A DNA stretch of 64,000 nucleotides from Nonomuraea helvata (GCF_039535785.1 NZ_BAAAXV010000001.1:1364001-1428000), one strand, 5' to 3'; shown: positions 16,985-27,800, counted from the first letter of the stretch. Notes: generated from the letters alone by a model not told the origin. Translations and numbers: made by a program.

Positions 16985-17842
16985 ATGGACTTGCGCCAGT
17001 TGCGGGGTTTTGTCGCGGTGGCCGGGGCGGGCACCGTCACCGAAGCGGCGAACACCCTCGGCCTCGCCCCAGCGTCCGTGTCCGAGCAGGTGCGCCGGCT
17101 CGAACAGAGCCTCGGGGTGACCCTTTTCGAACGCACGCCCCAGGGGATGCGCCTGACCGAGCCGGGCGCCACGCTGCTGGCACGGGCGCAGGAGCTGCTC
17201 GACCACGCCGACGAGGTACGCCGCGCCGTCACCGGGCAGCGCCGCCGGGTGCGGATCGGCACGCTGGAGATGCTGGCCGCGGCCCGGCTGCCCGCCGTGA
17301 TCCGCCGCCTGTCGGAACGCCGCCCCGACCTCGACGTGGACGTGCGAACCCTGACCCGGGGGACGCTGCTGGCCGGGGTGACGAGCGGCGAGCTGGACGT
17401 GGCCCTGCTGCTGGACACGGGGTTGTGGGTCGGCGGGCTCGGCTTCACCATGCCCGAGGACGCGGGTTCAGGTGCCGCGATGGCGCCCGACCTGGACTTC
17501 CTTGACGTGGGCGAGGTCAGGCTGTCGCTGGTCGCGGCGCCGGGCGGCGACCGGGAGCCGCTGCTGGTCAGCGCCACCGGCTGCTCGATCCGGCTGGCGG
17601 CCGATCGGGCGTTCGGTCCGGAGGTGCCGCGCAGGGAGCTGACCGGCATCGCGACCGCCCGCGAGTGGGCCAGGCAGGGGCTCGGCAGCGCGCTGCTGCC
17701 GGACTTCGCGCTGGAGCCCGACCTGGCCTCGGGCGCGCTCGTGGAGCTCGACTTCGACGCGCCGACACTGGCGCTGCGCCTGGTCTGGCTGCGCGGCCGC
17801 GAGCCAGCCCTGCGCGACGTCCTCTACGCCATGAGCGCCTGA
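16985..17842 (+). CDS. LysR-family transcriptional regulator
   Basis: 285 residues from ATG 16985. The N-terminal winged helix is DLRQLRGFVAVAGAGTVTEA through ASVSEQVRRLEQSLG, the canonical LysR HTH. The C-terminal effector domain is typical (LLDTGLW, EWARQGLGSALLPDFALE). It is divergent from the MFS transporter 57 bp away, the classic LysR arrangement, so it probably activates that transporter in response to its substrate. Confidence 0.94.
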   Translation: MDLRQLRGFVAVAGAGTVTEAANTLGLAPASVSEQVRRLEQSLGVTLFERTPQGMRLTEPGATLLARAQELLDHADEVRRAVTGQRRRVRIGTLEMLAAARLPAVIRRLSERRPDLDVDVRTLTRGTLLAGVTSGELDVALLLDTGLWVGGLGFTMPEDAGSGAAMAPDLDFLDVGEVRLSLVAAPGGDREPLLVSATGCSIRLAADRAFGPEVPRRELTGIATAREWARQGLGSALLPDFALEPDLASGALVELDFDAPTLALRLVWLRGREPALRDVLYAMSA

Positions 17843-17847
17843 CGGGC

Positions 17848-18381
17848 CTACGGGCGCTTGAGGTGGTAGACCACGTGGGGGTACAGAGGGCTGCCCGGGG
17901 CTAGCCGCGGGTGGTTGAAGTCAGCCAAATGGGTCATCCCCAGGCGCTTCATCACGGCCTGGGACCGGGTGTTCCGCTGCGCCGTCATGGAGATGATCTC
18001 GTCCAGCCCGGCCTCCTCGAACGCGTATCTGACGGCCTCCCTGGCCGCCTCGGTGGCGTACCCGTGGCCCCAGGCCGGCCGCGCCAGCCGCCACCCCACC
18101 TCCCACGCGGGCAGGAACGGCGCGTCGAACGTCTGCCAGATCAGGCCGGTGAAGCCGATGAACTCCCCGCTCTCGCGCACCTCCAGCGCCCACAGCCCGT
18201 GGCCGTCCTTGTCGAACTCCTCCTCGATCCTGTCGACGAAGTGGTCGCTCTCGGCGCGGGTGAGCGGGGCCGGGAAGTGCTCCATCACCTCGGGGTCGGC
18301 GTTCATGGCGGCGAAGGGCTCCCGGTCCTCGTCGCGCCATCTGCGCATGATCAATCGCTGGGTTGTCCGCATCCGAGCCAC
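17848..18381 (-). CDS. GNAT acetyltransferase (RimJ/RimL type)
   Basis: 177 residues. TQRLIMRRWRDEDREPFAAM starts the family pattern; RPAWGHGYATEAAREAVRYAF is the acetyl-CoA-binding motif A (here G-H-G-Y-A in place of R/Q-G-x-G/A), and SQAVMKRLGM follows. It may acetylate a protein N-terminus or a small amine. Its stop is 5 bp from the LysR stop and convergent with it. Confidence 0.92.
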   Translation of the reverse strand: MARMRTTQRLIMRRWRDEDREPFAAMNADPEVMEHFPAPLTRAESDHFVDRIEEEFDKDGHGLWALEVRESGEFIGFTGLIWQTFDAPFLPAWEVGWRLARPAWGHGYATEAAREAVRYAFEEAGLDEIISMTAQRNTRSQAVMKRLGMTHLADFNHPRLAPGSPLYPHVVYHLKRP

Positions 18382-18408
18382 GATAATGCGGGACCGGCAT
18401 TCGGGGAC

Positions 18409-19458
18409 TCACCGCCGGGACTTGATGCCGGTGATGCGCCGGAGCACGTCCCACCAGAACGGCGCCCCGAACAGCAGCGCCACGTACGTCAGCAGGAAGC
18501 CGGGCCAGTGGCTCGGCGTGGTGATCCGGTCCCACCACAGGGCGCCGTTCCACCGGATGGAGGGGTCGCCCTGCTCCGGGATCGACACGCTGACCAGCGA
18601 CTGGCCGAGCATCTTGACCAGCGCGGGCTCGCTGAGCGTCTCGGTGACGCACGGCATCGGGTCGCCGCCCGTGCAGCGCGCCTTGAGCTCGTTGTACGCG
18701 TCCGGCCCCGACTCCGCGACGGCCGTCACCGAGGCGCGGAAGGCGTTGTCGCGCATCAGTGTCTTGGCGTACTCCAGCCCGTCCATGGTGAACACCAGCG
18801 TCACGAACAGGCCGAGCACGGCGACGACCCACTTGACGTAGCGCTTGTAGAGCATGGACAGCCGCTGCATCTCCCCGTCGAACCAGGTCTCCACGCCCTG
18901 CCTGAACCGGTCGAGATCGCGCTGCGCCGTCTCCCACACGCCCTTGAGGTGGCCGTACAGGGGGCTGCGCATCTCCTTGAGCTTCGCCAGGAGCCCCTCG
19001 ACGCCGTCCGGCTCGACCGCCGCCAGCTCCATCAGCGCCACCGCGAAGCGTCCTGGCGGGATGTTCGCGATGCTGGTCCGGCCGCTCTTCGGGTGGTCGA
19101 TCCCCTGGACGCGCTGGTAGAGCAGGTTGACCATGGCGTCCTCGGCCTTGGTCTCGTGCGCCGGCACCACGCCCGGCTCGGCGGGCGCGGGCTGGTCGCT
19201 GTGCTTGGGACGCGGGTCCCGGGCGAAGGGCAGCGCCGCGAAGACGTCACGCACCTTGGCCGGCAGCCATGACCTGCCCTGCTTGTCGGAGCCGTCCATG
19301 GTGTCCCTGAGGTAGGCCCACAGGAACTTGCTGCGGATGGCGAGCACCCGCACGAACGCCTCGTTCAGGCCGCTCACCAGCAGCGACAGCAGCAGGAACG
19401 ACACCACCAGGCCGAGGGCCAGATCCACGTAAACGGATAACACCGCGCCTTGATACAC
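18409..19458 (-). CDS. Membrane protein of unknown function
   Basis: 349 residues. The first helix (LALGLVVSFLLLSLLVSGLN) is at residues 13-32; a large cytoplasmic part follows (about 40-210), then two further helices near 212-230 and 315-335. The first 100 residues resemble actinobacterial proteins of the same N-terminal helix plus LNEAFVRVLAIRSKFLW pattern, which I cannot name. GTG 19458 or GTG 19443 may be the start. It sits 17 bp downstream of the stop of glnE on the same strand, but any functional tie is unknown. Confidence 0.7.
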   Translation of the reverse strand: MYQGAVLSVYVDLALGLVVSFLLLSLLVSGLNEAFVRVLAIRSKFLWAYLRDTMDGSDKQGRSWLPAKVRDVFAALPFARDPRPKHSDQPAPAEPGVVPAHETKAEDAMVNLLYQRVQGIDHPKSGRTSIANIPPGRFAVALMELAAVEPDGVEGLLAKLKEMRSPLYGHLKGVWETAQRDLDRFRQGVETWFDGEMQRLSMLYKRYVKWVVAVLGLFVTLVFTMDGLEYAKTLMRDNAFRASVTAVAESGPDAYNELKARCTGGDPMPCVTETLSEPALVKMLGQSLVSVSIPEQGDPSIRWNGALWWDRITTPSHWPGFLLTYVALLFGAPFWWDVLRRITGIKSRR

Positions 19459-19474
19459 CCGTAGACGAGTCCGA

Positions 19475-22456
19475 TCAAGCCCCGTAAAAAACTCGATCCA
19501 CCACTTGTCGTGCGCGGCGCGTCACGCGGCGGTAGTCGTCCAGGAAGTCCTCCGAGCCGTCCGGCGGGTAGCCGAGCGTCTGGGCGATCAGCTTGCGCTC
19601 CCCCGCCTCACGCGGCACGCTGTCGTCGGCCCGGCCCTTCACCAGCATGATCGCGTCGCGGATGCGGGAGGCGAAGCGCCACGCCTCGGCGAGCACGGCC
19701 TCGTCGGCCGGCGCGAGCAGGCCCTCCCCCACGGCCGCGCGCAGGGCCTCGAGCGTACGGGTGGTGCGCAGCGACGGCAGCGCGCCCGCGTAACGGAGCT
19801 GCAGCAGCTGGGCCACCCACTCCACGTCGGACAGCCCGCCCGGTCCCAGCTTGGTGTGCAGGGCCGGGTCGGCGCCGCGCGGCAGGCGCTCGGCCTCCAT
19901 GCGGGCCTTGAGCCGCCTGATCTCCCTGACCGCGTCGTCGTGCAGACCGCCCTGCGGGTAACGCAGCTCGTCGACCATCGACGTGAACTGCGCGCCCAGC
20001 TCCCGGTCGCCCGCCGAGAACCTGGCCCGCAGCAGCGCCTGCGACTCCCACGGCGACGACCAGCGCGCGTAGTAGGCGCGGTAGGAGGCCAGCGTCCGCA
20101 CCAGCGGGCCCTGCCGCCCCTCGGGACGCAGGTCGAGGTCGACGGTCAGCGGCGGGTCGGGGGCGGGTAGCGACAGCAGCCGGCGCACCTCGTTGGCCAC
20201 GGCGAACGCGGTGTCCGTGGCCTCGCGCTCCGCCACCCCTGGCAGCGGCGAGTGGACGAACATGACGTCGGCGTCGCTGGCGTAGGAGCACTCCATGCCG
20301 CCGAGCCGGCCCATGGCGATGACGGCGAACCTCGTGACGTCCGGGACCTTGGCCAGGGCGGCGTCGAGCGCGGCCTGCAGGGTCACGTCCGTCAGGGCCG
20401 ACAGGGCGCCGCCGACCGTCTCGATGTCGATGAGCCCGAAGATGTCGGCCACGGCCGTACGGAACAGCTCTTTCCTGCGCAGCGCCCGTACGGACGCCAC
20501 GGCGGTCTCGGCATCGCCGGCGTGCCTGGTGACCGCCGCGAAGGCCTCGCCCAGCAGCGACTCCCGGGAGCGCACGGCGAGCTCCTTGTCCGAGCCCAGC
20601 ATCGCGACCGCCTCGGGCGCGTGCAGGATCAGACCGGTCGCGTAGCGGCCGGCGCCGAGCACGCGCGCCATCCTGGACGCCACCGCCGTCTCGTCGCGCA
20701 GCAGCCGCAGATACCACGGCGTGCTGCCCAGTTTGTCGCTCACCTGCCGGAACCCGAGCAGCGCCCCGTCCGGGTCGGGCGTGTCGGCGAACCAGCCGAG
20801 CATCACGGGCAGCAGCGTGCGCTGGATGGCGGCCCGCCTGGACACGCCGGCGGCGAGGGCGGTGATGTGGCGCAGCGCGCCGGCGGGATCGACGTAGCCG
20901 AGCGCCTCCAGCCTGGCCTGCGCCGCCGTGGCCGACAGCCGCGCCTCCGACTCCTGCAGCCGCGACACGGCCTGCAGCAGCGGCCGGTAGAACAGCTTCT
21001 CGTGCAGCCGCCGCGCCTCCCTGGCGTGCCGCCGCCACCGCGCCGTGAACTCTCCCACCGGATCGGGCTGCATGCCGAGCGCCCGGCCCAGCCTGCGCAG
21101 GTCGGACTCGTCGGTGGGCACGATGTGGGTGCGCCGCAGCCGGTGCAGCTGCAGCAGGTGCTCCACCTGGCGCAGGAACGAGTACGCCTCCGCGAGACTG
21201 CGCGAGTCGTCCCGGCCGACGTATCCGCCCCTGGAGAGCGCGGCCAGTGCGGGCAGCGTGGCCCGGCGGCGCAGCAGGGGGTCGAGCCTGCCGTGGACGA
21301 GCTGGAGCAGCTGCACCGCGAACTCGATGTCGCGCAGCCCGCCCGGCCCCAGCTTCAGCTGGCGGTCCCCTTCGGCGCGCACGTGCGCCTCGACCCGCCG
21401 GCGCATGGCCTGCACGTCCTCGACGAAGTGCTCGCGGGTGGCCGCCGACCACACCAGGTCGTTGACCGCCTCCACGTAGGCGGCGCCCAGCTCCATGTCG
21501 CCCGCTACCGGGCGGGCCTTGAGCAGCGCCTGGAACTCCCACGTCTTGGCCCAGCGCCGGTAGTAGGCCAGGTGGCTGCCGAGCGTGCGCACCAGCGGGC
21601 CCGACCTGCCCTCGGGCCGCAGGCCCGCGTCCACCTCCCACAGCGAGCCCTCGGACGTGGTGTCGGCGCAGGCCCGCATCATGGCCTGGGCCAGCCGGGT
21701 CGCCGTACGCAGTGCCTTGGTCTCGTCGGCGCCCTCCCGCGGCTCGGCCACGAAGATCACGTCTACGTCGCTGATGTAGTTGAGCTCCCTGGCGCCGCAC
21801 TTGCCCATGCCGATGACCGCCAGGCGTACCTCGCTGTCGTCGATCTCGGCCCGCGCGATGGCGAGCGCGGCCTCCAGCGCGGCGCCGGCGAGGTCGGACA
21901 GCTCGGCCATGACCTCCGCGGGTGTGGCCTCTCCTGTGAGGTCGCGTGCGGCGAGATGCATCAGCCTGCCGCGATAGGCCACGCGGAGCGCGTTCAGCGG
22001 GACGTCGCCGGTGGCGGCGCCGGCGCCCCGGGCGTCGGTGCCGGCCCCCGCGGCGTCGGCGGCGGCGGCGCTCCCGCCGTCGGCCGCCTCCCCTGGCTCG
22101 GCGCCGACCGCCTTCAGGAACGCGGTCCGTGGGTCGCCCAGGTGTGGCTCGGCGAGGAGCGCGACCTGGCCGGGGTGGCGCACCAGGTGCTCACCGAGGG
22201 CGGCGCTGACGCCGAGCACGGCCAGCAGCCGCCCGCGGAGGTGCTCGTCGCCGCGGACGGCGTCGAGCACGGCGGGCTCGCGCTCGGCCAGGCGGGTCAG
22301 CGAGACCAGCGCCTGGTCCGGGTCGGCCACGTCCACCAGGAACTCCAGGAGATCGTCCACGTCGACTCCCGTCTGACGGACGAGTTGGGCGGCCCTGGCG
22401 CCGTCGGCGAAACCGAGCTTGGCGAGCCTCGCGGCGGTGGATTCGATCCTGGGCAC
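19475..22456 (-). CDS. glnE: Bifunctional glutamine synthetase adenylyltransferase/deadenylyltransferase
   Basis: 993 residues, the normal length. Two nucleotidyltransferase domains are visible: VIGMGKCGARELNYISDVDV in the N-terminal half (deadenylylation domain) and IAMGRLGGMECSYASDADVM in the C-terminal half (adenylylation domain), each with the catalytic G-x-D-x-D pattern (SDVDV, SDADV). Each is followed by the helical regulatory domain with the LGPGGLRDIEF and LGPGGLSDVEW motifs. It adds or removes AMP on the conserved tyrosine of GlnA (Tyr402 here), signalled by the nitrogen state. GTG 22456 is the only good start. Confidence 0.98.
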   Translation of the reverse strand: MPRIESTAARLAKLGFADGARAAQLVRQTGVDVDDLLEFLVDVADPDQALVSLTRLAEREPAVLDAVRGDEHLRGRLLAVLGVSAALGEHLVRHPGQVALLAEPHLGDPRTAFLKAVGAEPGEAADGGSAAAADAAGAGTDARGAGAATGDVPLNALRVAYRGRLMHLAARDLTGEATPAEVMAELSDLAGAALEAALAIARAEIDDSEVRLAVIGMGKCGARELNYISDVDVIFVAEPREGADETKALRTATRLAQAMMRACADTTSEGSLWEVDAGLRPEGRSGPLVRTLGSHLAYYRRWAKTWEFQALLKARPVAGDMELGAAYVEAVNDLVWSAATREHFVEDVQAMRRRVEAHVRAEGDRQLKLGPGGLRDIEFAVQLLQLVHGRLDPLLRRRATLPALAALSRGGYVGRDDSRSLAEAYSFLRQVEHLLQLHRLRRTHIVPTDESDLRRLGRALGMQPDPVGEFTARWRRHAREARRLHEKLFYRPLLQAVSRLQESEARLSATAAQARLEALGYVDPAGALRHITALAAGVSRRAAIQRTLLPVMLGWFADTPDPDGALLGFRQVSDKLGSTPWYLRLLRDETAVASRMARVLGAGRYATGLILHAPEAVAMLGSDKELAVRSRESLLGEAFAAVTRHAGDAETAVASVRALRRKELFRTAVADIFGLIDIETVGGALSALTDVTLQAALDAALAKVPDVTRFAVIAMGRLGGMECSYASDADVMFVHSPLPGVAEREATDTAFAVANEVRRLLSLPAPDPPLTVDLDLRPEGRQGPLVRTLASYRAYYARWSSPWESQALLRARFSAGDRELGAQFTSMVDELRYPQGGLHDDAVREIRRLKARMEAERLPRGADPALHTKLGPGGLSDVEWVAQLLQLRYAGALPSLRTTRTLEALRAAVGEGLLAPADEAVLAEAWRFASRIRDAIMLVKGRADDSVPREAGERKLIAQTLGYPPDGSEDFLDDYRRVTRRARQVVDRVFYGA

Positions 22457-22494
22457 CCCTCCATCTTGTCAGCCCGCTTCGGCGTACCATAGGT

Positions 22495-22510
22495 AACGCA
22501 ACGTTGCGTT
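22495..22510. promoter_or_regulatory. 16-bp perfect palindrome between glnE and an HXXEE gene
   Basis: AACGCAACGTTGCGTT reads the same on both strands and is followed by GCATT. It lies 38 bases before the glnE start and 24 before the HXXEE gene start, so it can cover both promoters. The sequence is like operators of TetR-type dimeric repressors. No regulator gene lies beside it. Confidence 0.6.
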
Positions 22511-22534
22511 GCATTTCTTTCGGAGGTGATGACC

Positions 22535-23095
22535 GTGGTTCCCTCAACCGTCACGTGGGGGCTGCTGGCGGCGTGGGCGGTCCACGACGCCGAGGAACTG
22601 GCGACCATGGCGGGCTGGACGCGCGAGGCCCGGGAGCGGTGGCCCTGGGTTCCCGAGGTGTCGCAGCGGCACGTGAACGTGGCCATCGGGCTCATGGGCG
22701 GGGTGATGGCGGGGGCCGCGGCGCTGGGGGCGCGTACGGGCGGGCGGAGTCCGGTCTTCCAGGCCGCGCTGCTGGGGTTCGGGGCTCATGGGGTGGCGCA
22801 CCTGGCGCAGGCGGCGGTGGCCCGGAGGTACACGCCCGGGGTGGTGACCGCGCCCGTGGTGGTCATCCCGTTCTCGGTGTGGGCGTGGCGGCGCCTGCGG
22901 GCCGACGGGGTGCCGGTGCGGGCGGGGGCGGCCGCCCGGCCGGGGGTGGCGGCGTTCCCGCTGGTCGTGGGCGGTGTCCACGTCCTGGCCCACGCGCTCA
23001 CCCGCCCCCGTGCGCGCGGGACGGACACCCGGACCCGCGCCCTCGTGCGGGCAGGGCGCCGGAGGTGGGGGTTCAGGCGCGGCCGCTCGCTCTGA
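22535..23095 (+). CDS. HXXEE domain membrane protein
   Basis: 186 residues from GTG 22535, eight bases after GGAGG (the ATG at 22529 is too close to that site). The first helix carries HDAEE (His17 to Glu21), the H-x-x-E-E motif that defines the family, and a second set of histidines lies in helix 3 (GFGAHGVAHLAQA). About four to five membrane helices. Function is unknown; the conserved acid and histidine residues suggest a metal site in the membrane. The C-terminal end is arginine-rich and overlaps the convergent amidotransferase gene by 23 bp. A 16-bp palindrome lies upstream. Confidence 0.82.
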   Translation: MVPSTVTWGLLAAWAVHDAEELATMAGWTREARERWPWVPEVSQRHVNVAIGLMGGVMAGAAALGARTGGRSPVFQAALLGFGAHGVAHLAQAAVARRYTPGVVTAPVVVIPFSVWAWRRLRADGVPVRAGAAARPGVAAFPLVVGGVHVLAHALTRPRARGTDTRTRALVRAGRRRWGFRRGRSL

Positions 23096-23756
23096 TCACC
23101 TCGGCGAACGCCTCCGCCACCGGCCGCCAGGTGGCGACCAGCGCGCTCTCGGCCGCCTTGACCTCGGCGTTCAGCTCCTCGGCGGCGTCCAGGCCGGACC
23201 CGGAGGTCCAGGAGGTGAAGATCTCCGGCGTGGCCTCGGGATGGAACTGCACCGCCCACGCGGCGGCGCCGAGCCGGTAGGCCTGGTTCGGATACTGGGC
23301 CCCGGTCATGAGCGGCACCGCGCCGTCGGGCAGCCGCGTCATGGTGTCCTGGTGATACTGGACGGCCACGGCCGTGCCGATCCCCGCCAGCAGCGGGTCA
23401 TCCGCCGCCGCGGGCAGCGCGACCACCTCGCGGACGCCCACCTCGAGCCCGTTCGTACCGCGTTCGACCGTGCCGCCGCAGGCCAGGGTGAGCAGCTGCG
23501 CCCCCAGGCAGATGGCCAGCGTGGGCGTGCTCTCGTCGACGGCCCGGCGCAGCAGGTCACGGGTGGCGGGCTGCCAGGGGCTCCGCTCGTCCTCCCAGGC
23601 CGCCGCCGCACCGCCGAGCACGATGAGCCCGTCCGCCGGGCGCGCGGGAATCTCCTCACCCAGGTACGGCCGTACGACGTCGCAGGCCGGCCCGAGCCAT
23701 TCGCCGAGGTACCCGAGGCCCGCCTCGGCCTCGTGCTCGATCACGGTGATACGCAT
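23073..23756 (-). CDS. Class I glutamine amidotransferase (GATase1)
   Basis: 227 residues from ATG 23756 (RITVIEHEAEAGLGYLGEWL). The oxyanion and nucleophile region is TLAICLGAQLLTLACGG, with the cysteine in CLGAQ; the catalytic His-Pro-Glu is VQFHPEAT. This is the stand-alone GMP-synthase-like amidotransferase type. It would hydrolyse glutamine or a gamma-glutamyl compound; its partner is unknown. A role with gamma-glutamyl products of the second glutamine synthetase is only a thought, as the genes are 9 kb apart. Confidence 0.9.
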   Translation of the reverse strand: MRITVIEHEAEAGLGYLGEWLGPACDVVRPYLGEEIPARPADGLIVLGGAAAAWEDERSPWQPATRDLLRRAVDESTPTLAICLGAQLLTLACGGTVERGTNGLEVGVREVVALPAAADDPLLAGIGTAVAVQYHQDTMTRLPDGAVPLMTGAQYPNQAYRLGAAAWAVQFHPEATPEIFTSWTSGSGLDAAEELNAEVKAAESALVATWRPVAEAFAEVIRASGRA

Positions 23757-23842
23757 ATCAGGCAATTTAACCGCCACGCGCGCGGGCGATCGCCCGAGGG
23801 CCATGCGTATCGTGGCCGGACGTTTGTCCCTAAGCTCCGACC

Positions 23843-24703
23843 ATGGGACTTGAGTTCGACGATGTCGCCGGTCAGCGGATCGTGACGTTCGGAACGGGAC
23901 CGCGCACGATCATCGCGGTCCACGGGATCACGGCCTCCCTGATGGCGTGGGGAGCGGTGGGGCGGCGGCTGCCGGAGGGATGGCGCCTGGTCGCGATGGA
24001 CCTGCGCGGGCGCGGGCACAGCGCCGCGCTGCCCGGCCCGTACGGGCTCCCGAGGCACGCCGAGGACGTCCTGCGCGTCGCCGACCACGTCGGGGCGGGT
24101 CCGGACGCGGTGCTGACCGGGCACTCGATGGGCGCGTACGTGGCCGCCCTGGCCGCCGCCGAACGGGACTTCGCCCGGGTGGTGCTGGTGGACGGCGGCC
24201 TCCCCCTGCCGCCGCTGCCCGAGGACGCGGACGTCGACGAGGTCATGGAGGTCACGCTCGGACCGGCGATCGCCCGGCTGCGCCAGACGTTCCCCACGGC
24301 CGACGCGTACGTCGACTTCTTCAAGGCGCATCCGGCCTTCGCCGGGCAGTGGAACGCCGACGTGGAGGCGTACGTCCGCTACGACCTGACGGGCCCCGAG
24401 GGTGCGCTGCGGTCGCGGGCGGTGGAGGAGGCGGTGCTGCAGGACGGGCGCTGGTTGCGGCTGGAGCCGGAGGCCATCGCGGCCGCCCTCGGATCCGTCC
24501 AGACGCCGCTCACCCTGCTCAGAGCGCCTCGCGGACTGCTCAACCAGGACGCCGGCTTCCTCCCCGACGATCTGGCCCTGCCCTGGACCACCCGCCTTCC
24601 TGGGCTGCGGGACGAGGTGATCCCGGACTGCAACCACTACACGATCCTGTTCCACGACCGCTGCGCGTCGGCCGTCGTCACCCACCTCACCTCTCTGGCC
24701 TGA
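23843..24703 (+). CDS. Alpha/beta hydrolase
   Basis: 286 residues. The oxyanion motif is VHGIT, the nucleophile elbow GHSMG gives Ser95, and CNHYTI near the C-terminus supplies the histidine. Fold and length are as in the Abhydrolase_1/6 family. The substrate is an ester, amide or lactone that cannot be defined from sequence. It is divergent from the amidotransferase with an 86-bp gap. Confidence 0.92.
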   Translation: MGLEFDDVAGQRIVTFGTGPRTIIAVHGITASLMAWGAVGRRLPEGWRLVAMDLRGRGHSAALPGPYGLPRHAEDVLRVADHVGAGPDAVLTGHSMGAYVAALAAAERDFARVVLVDGGLPLPPLPEDADVDEVMEVTLGPAIARLRQTFPTADAYVDFFKAHPAFAGQWNADVEAYVRYDLTGPEGALRSRAVEEAVLQDGRWLRLEPEAIAAALGSVQTPLTLLRAPRGLLNQDAGFLPDDLALPWTTRLPGLRDEVIPDCNHYTILFHDRCASAVVTHLTSLA

Positions 24704-24889
24704 TCCCCGCCCCTCGGCCGTCACCGGCGGTCGCGGCGACCCCCCGCCCCGTTACCGAACATGAACGCGAACTGACGGGTAGCTTAACGATCTTCGCCGC
24801 ATATTCCCTCATATTGATCATGCCTCTTACGATCACGCCGCAACGATGGTCAAACCTCTCCCCAGAGGCGCGCGATCGGAGATCGAAGA

Positions 24890-27800
24890 GTGGCTTTATC
24901 CCGCACCCGCGTCCGCCGGACGACCCCGGCGGACCGGGCCATCGCGGCCGTGCTCTCCGCGGCACTGGCCGTAACTGTCGCGGACATCCCCACGGCGTAC
25001 GCGGACACCCCCGCCCCCCAACCCCCACCGGCGGCCGTGCCGCCCGACCCCTCCACCGCTCCGGCCGGGCCCAGCGCGCCCGACGAGAGCTCGGCCAGGC
25101 TGACCGCCCGGCTCACCGGCAAGCGAGTCGAGATCGAATCGGCACGTACCGAGGCCTCCTCCACCTACGCCAACCCCGACGGCACCCTCACCGAGGAGAT
25201 GTTCGCCGGGCCGGTCAGAGTGCGCGACGGCGCCGGGTGGAAGCCCGTCGATCTCGCGCTCACAGCGGCCGCCGACGGCACGGTGACCCCCAAGTCGCAC
25301 GGCAGGGCGCTGCGCATCGGCGGCGGCGCGAGCGGCGCCAAGCAGGCCGCGGCCGCCGGGACCGACCTGATCAGCGTGGCCGCCGGGAACGCCCGCGTGA
25401 CCCTGCGCTGGCCGGGCGCGCTCCCGTCGCCTCAGGTGTCGGGCCAGAGCGTCACCTACCCCGGCGTGCTGCCCGGCGCCGACCTGACGGTCACCGCGAC
25501 CAGGACGGGCGCCGAGCAGTTCCTGCTGGTCAAGCAGCGGCCCACCACCCCGCTGTCCTACCGGCTCAGGCTGGACGCCCCCGGGCTCACGGCCCGCCAG
25601 GCCAAGGACGGCGGCGTCGAACTGGTGGGCAAGGGCGGCAAGGTCGCCGCGACCGTGCCCGCGCCCGTGATGTGGGACGCGCGGGTGGACCAGGCCTCCG
25701 GCGAGCACCCGCATCGCGCGCCGGTGAAGATGGAGGTGTCGGGCAAGGACCTCGTGCTCACGCCCGACCCGGCCTTCCTGAACGACCCCGCCACCGCCTA
25801 CCCGGTCACCGTCGACCCGGCGGTCAACGTGGGCGAGGCGTTCGACACGTTCGTGCAGCAGGGCTACAACACCGACAATTCCGCCTCCACCGAGCTCAAG
25901 CTCGGCAACAACGGCAGCGGGCAGATCGCCAAGTCGTTCATCACCTGGAACACCTCCGGCCTGGCCGGGCGGAAGATCCTGTCCGCCACGCTCAACCTGT
26001 GGGACTTCCACTCCTGGTCATGCACGGCCAAGAACTGGGAGGTGTGGAGCGCCGACCAGGCCTCCACCACCAGCCGCTACCCGGGCCCCACCATGGCGGC
26101 CAAGTACGCCACCTCCAGCCAGACCAAGGGCTACGGCTCCGCCTGCGCCGCAGGCTGGGTCAGCGCCAACGTCACGTCGCTGGCGCAGTACTGGGCGGAC
26201 AAGGGCTGGGCCAAGTCCGGCATGGGGCTGCGCGCCTCGGACGAGTCCGACCCGTACGGGTGGAAGCGGTTCAACTCCGGCAACGCGGCCTCGCACACGC
26301 CGTACATCGCGGTGACGTACAACGGCAACCCGAGCACGCCGCTCTCCGTCTGGACCAGCCCGAACAGCGAGGTGAACAGCACCCTCTACACCAACTCGGT
26401 GACGCCGCGGCTGTACGCCCACGTCGGCGACCCCGACGGCGGCAACGTGCGCGCCAAGTTCGAGGTGTACGACGGCAGCACCGCGGTCATCACCGGCCTG
26501 TACGGCGCGTACGTGGCCTCCGGAGGGTTCTCGGACGCCGCTCTGCCGGCCGGCAAGCTGGTCAACGGCCGCACCTACACGCTCAAGGGCTGGGGCAACG
26601 ACGGCTCGCTGGACTCCCTGCAGCCGCAGTCCCGGCAGTTCACCGTCGACACCACGCGGCCGCCCGCGCCCAAGCTGACCAGCGGCTCCCACCCGGACTC
26701 CGGATGGCACGGCGACGCCGGCGAGCCGGCCTCGTTCACCGCCACGCCGGCCGACTCCGACGTCGCCAAGATCGCCTACCGGCTCGACGACGGTGACACG
26801 GCCACGGCGGCCACGACCGGCGCGGCCGTCACGTTCACGGTGACCCCGCAGGCCGCGGGGCCGCACACGCTGACGACGTACACCCTCGACCGGGCGGGCA
26901 ACGCCTCCGAGGCGGTGACGTACCGCTTCAACGTCGGAGCGGGCGCGCTGGCCGCGCCGGCCGACGGCACACGGACGGCCCGCCGCGCCGAACTGGCCGC
27001 GACCGGGCGCGGCGAGTACGACCGGGTGACCTTCCAGTGGCGGCGCGCGCAGACCGACGCCTGGGCCGACATCCCCGTCGCGCAGGTGCTCGGCGCCGAC
27101 GGCAAGCCGCTGGCGGCCTGGCCGGTCGCGGCGACGGTGGCCGACGGCACCGCGACGGTGTCGGGGCTGACCTGGAACCTGGTCGACCAGCTCGGCGGCG
27201 ACGGCGCCGTCCAGGTCCGCGCCGTGTTCGCCAACGCCTCGGGCTCGGCGGGCACGCCGGCCGCCGACGTGGTCGCGGACCGGCAGGCATCGGGGGCCGA
27301 GACGCAGAACGTGGGGCCGGGCAGCGTCAACCTGCTGACCGGCGACTTCCGGGTGGAGGAGAGCGAGGCCGAGCTGTTCGGCCTGGCGCTGTCGAGGACG
27401 ATCTCCTCGCGCGACCCCAAGGCCGGCACCAAGATCGCCTCGCAGGCGTCTCCGTTCGGCCCCGAATGGTCGGCCGGCGGCGTGTCGGACGTCGCCGACT
27501 CCGAGTACGCGGCGCTGCGCGAGACCTCCGCCAGCTCCGTCGAGATCACGCTGGTGGACGGGACGCCCATCCAGTTCACCAAGACCGGCAGCGGCTGGAA
27601 GCCGGAGGAGGGCGCCGAGGACCTGACGCTGACCGGCTCCTACACGCTCAAGGACGCCGACGGCGTGGTCACCACGTTCACCAAGCCCTCGGGCGCGACG
27701 TCGTACCTGCCGGCCACGACGACCCCGCCCGGCGCGAACAACGTCACCCGCTACGTCTACGAGGCCGCGAGCGGCGCCCAGCGGCTCAAGGCGGTCATCG

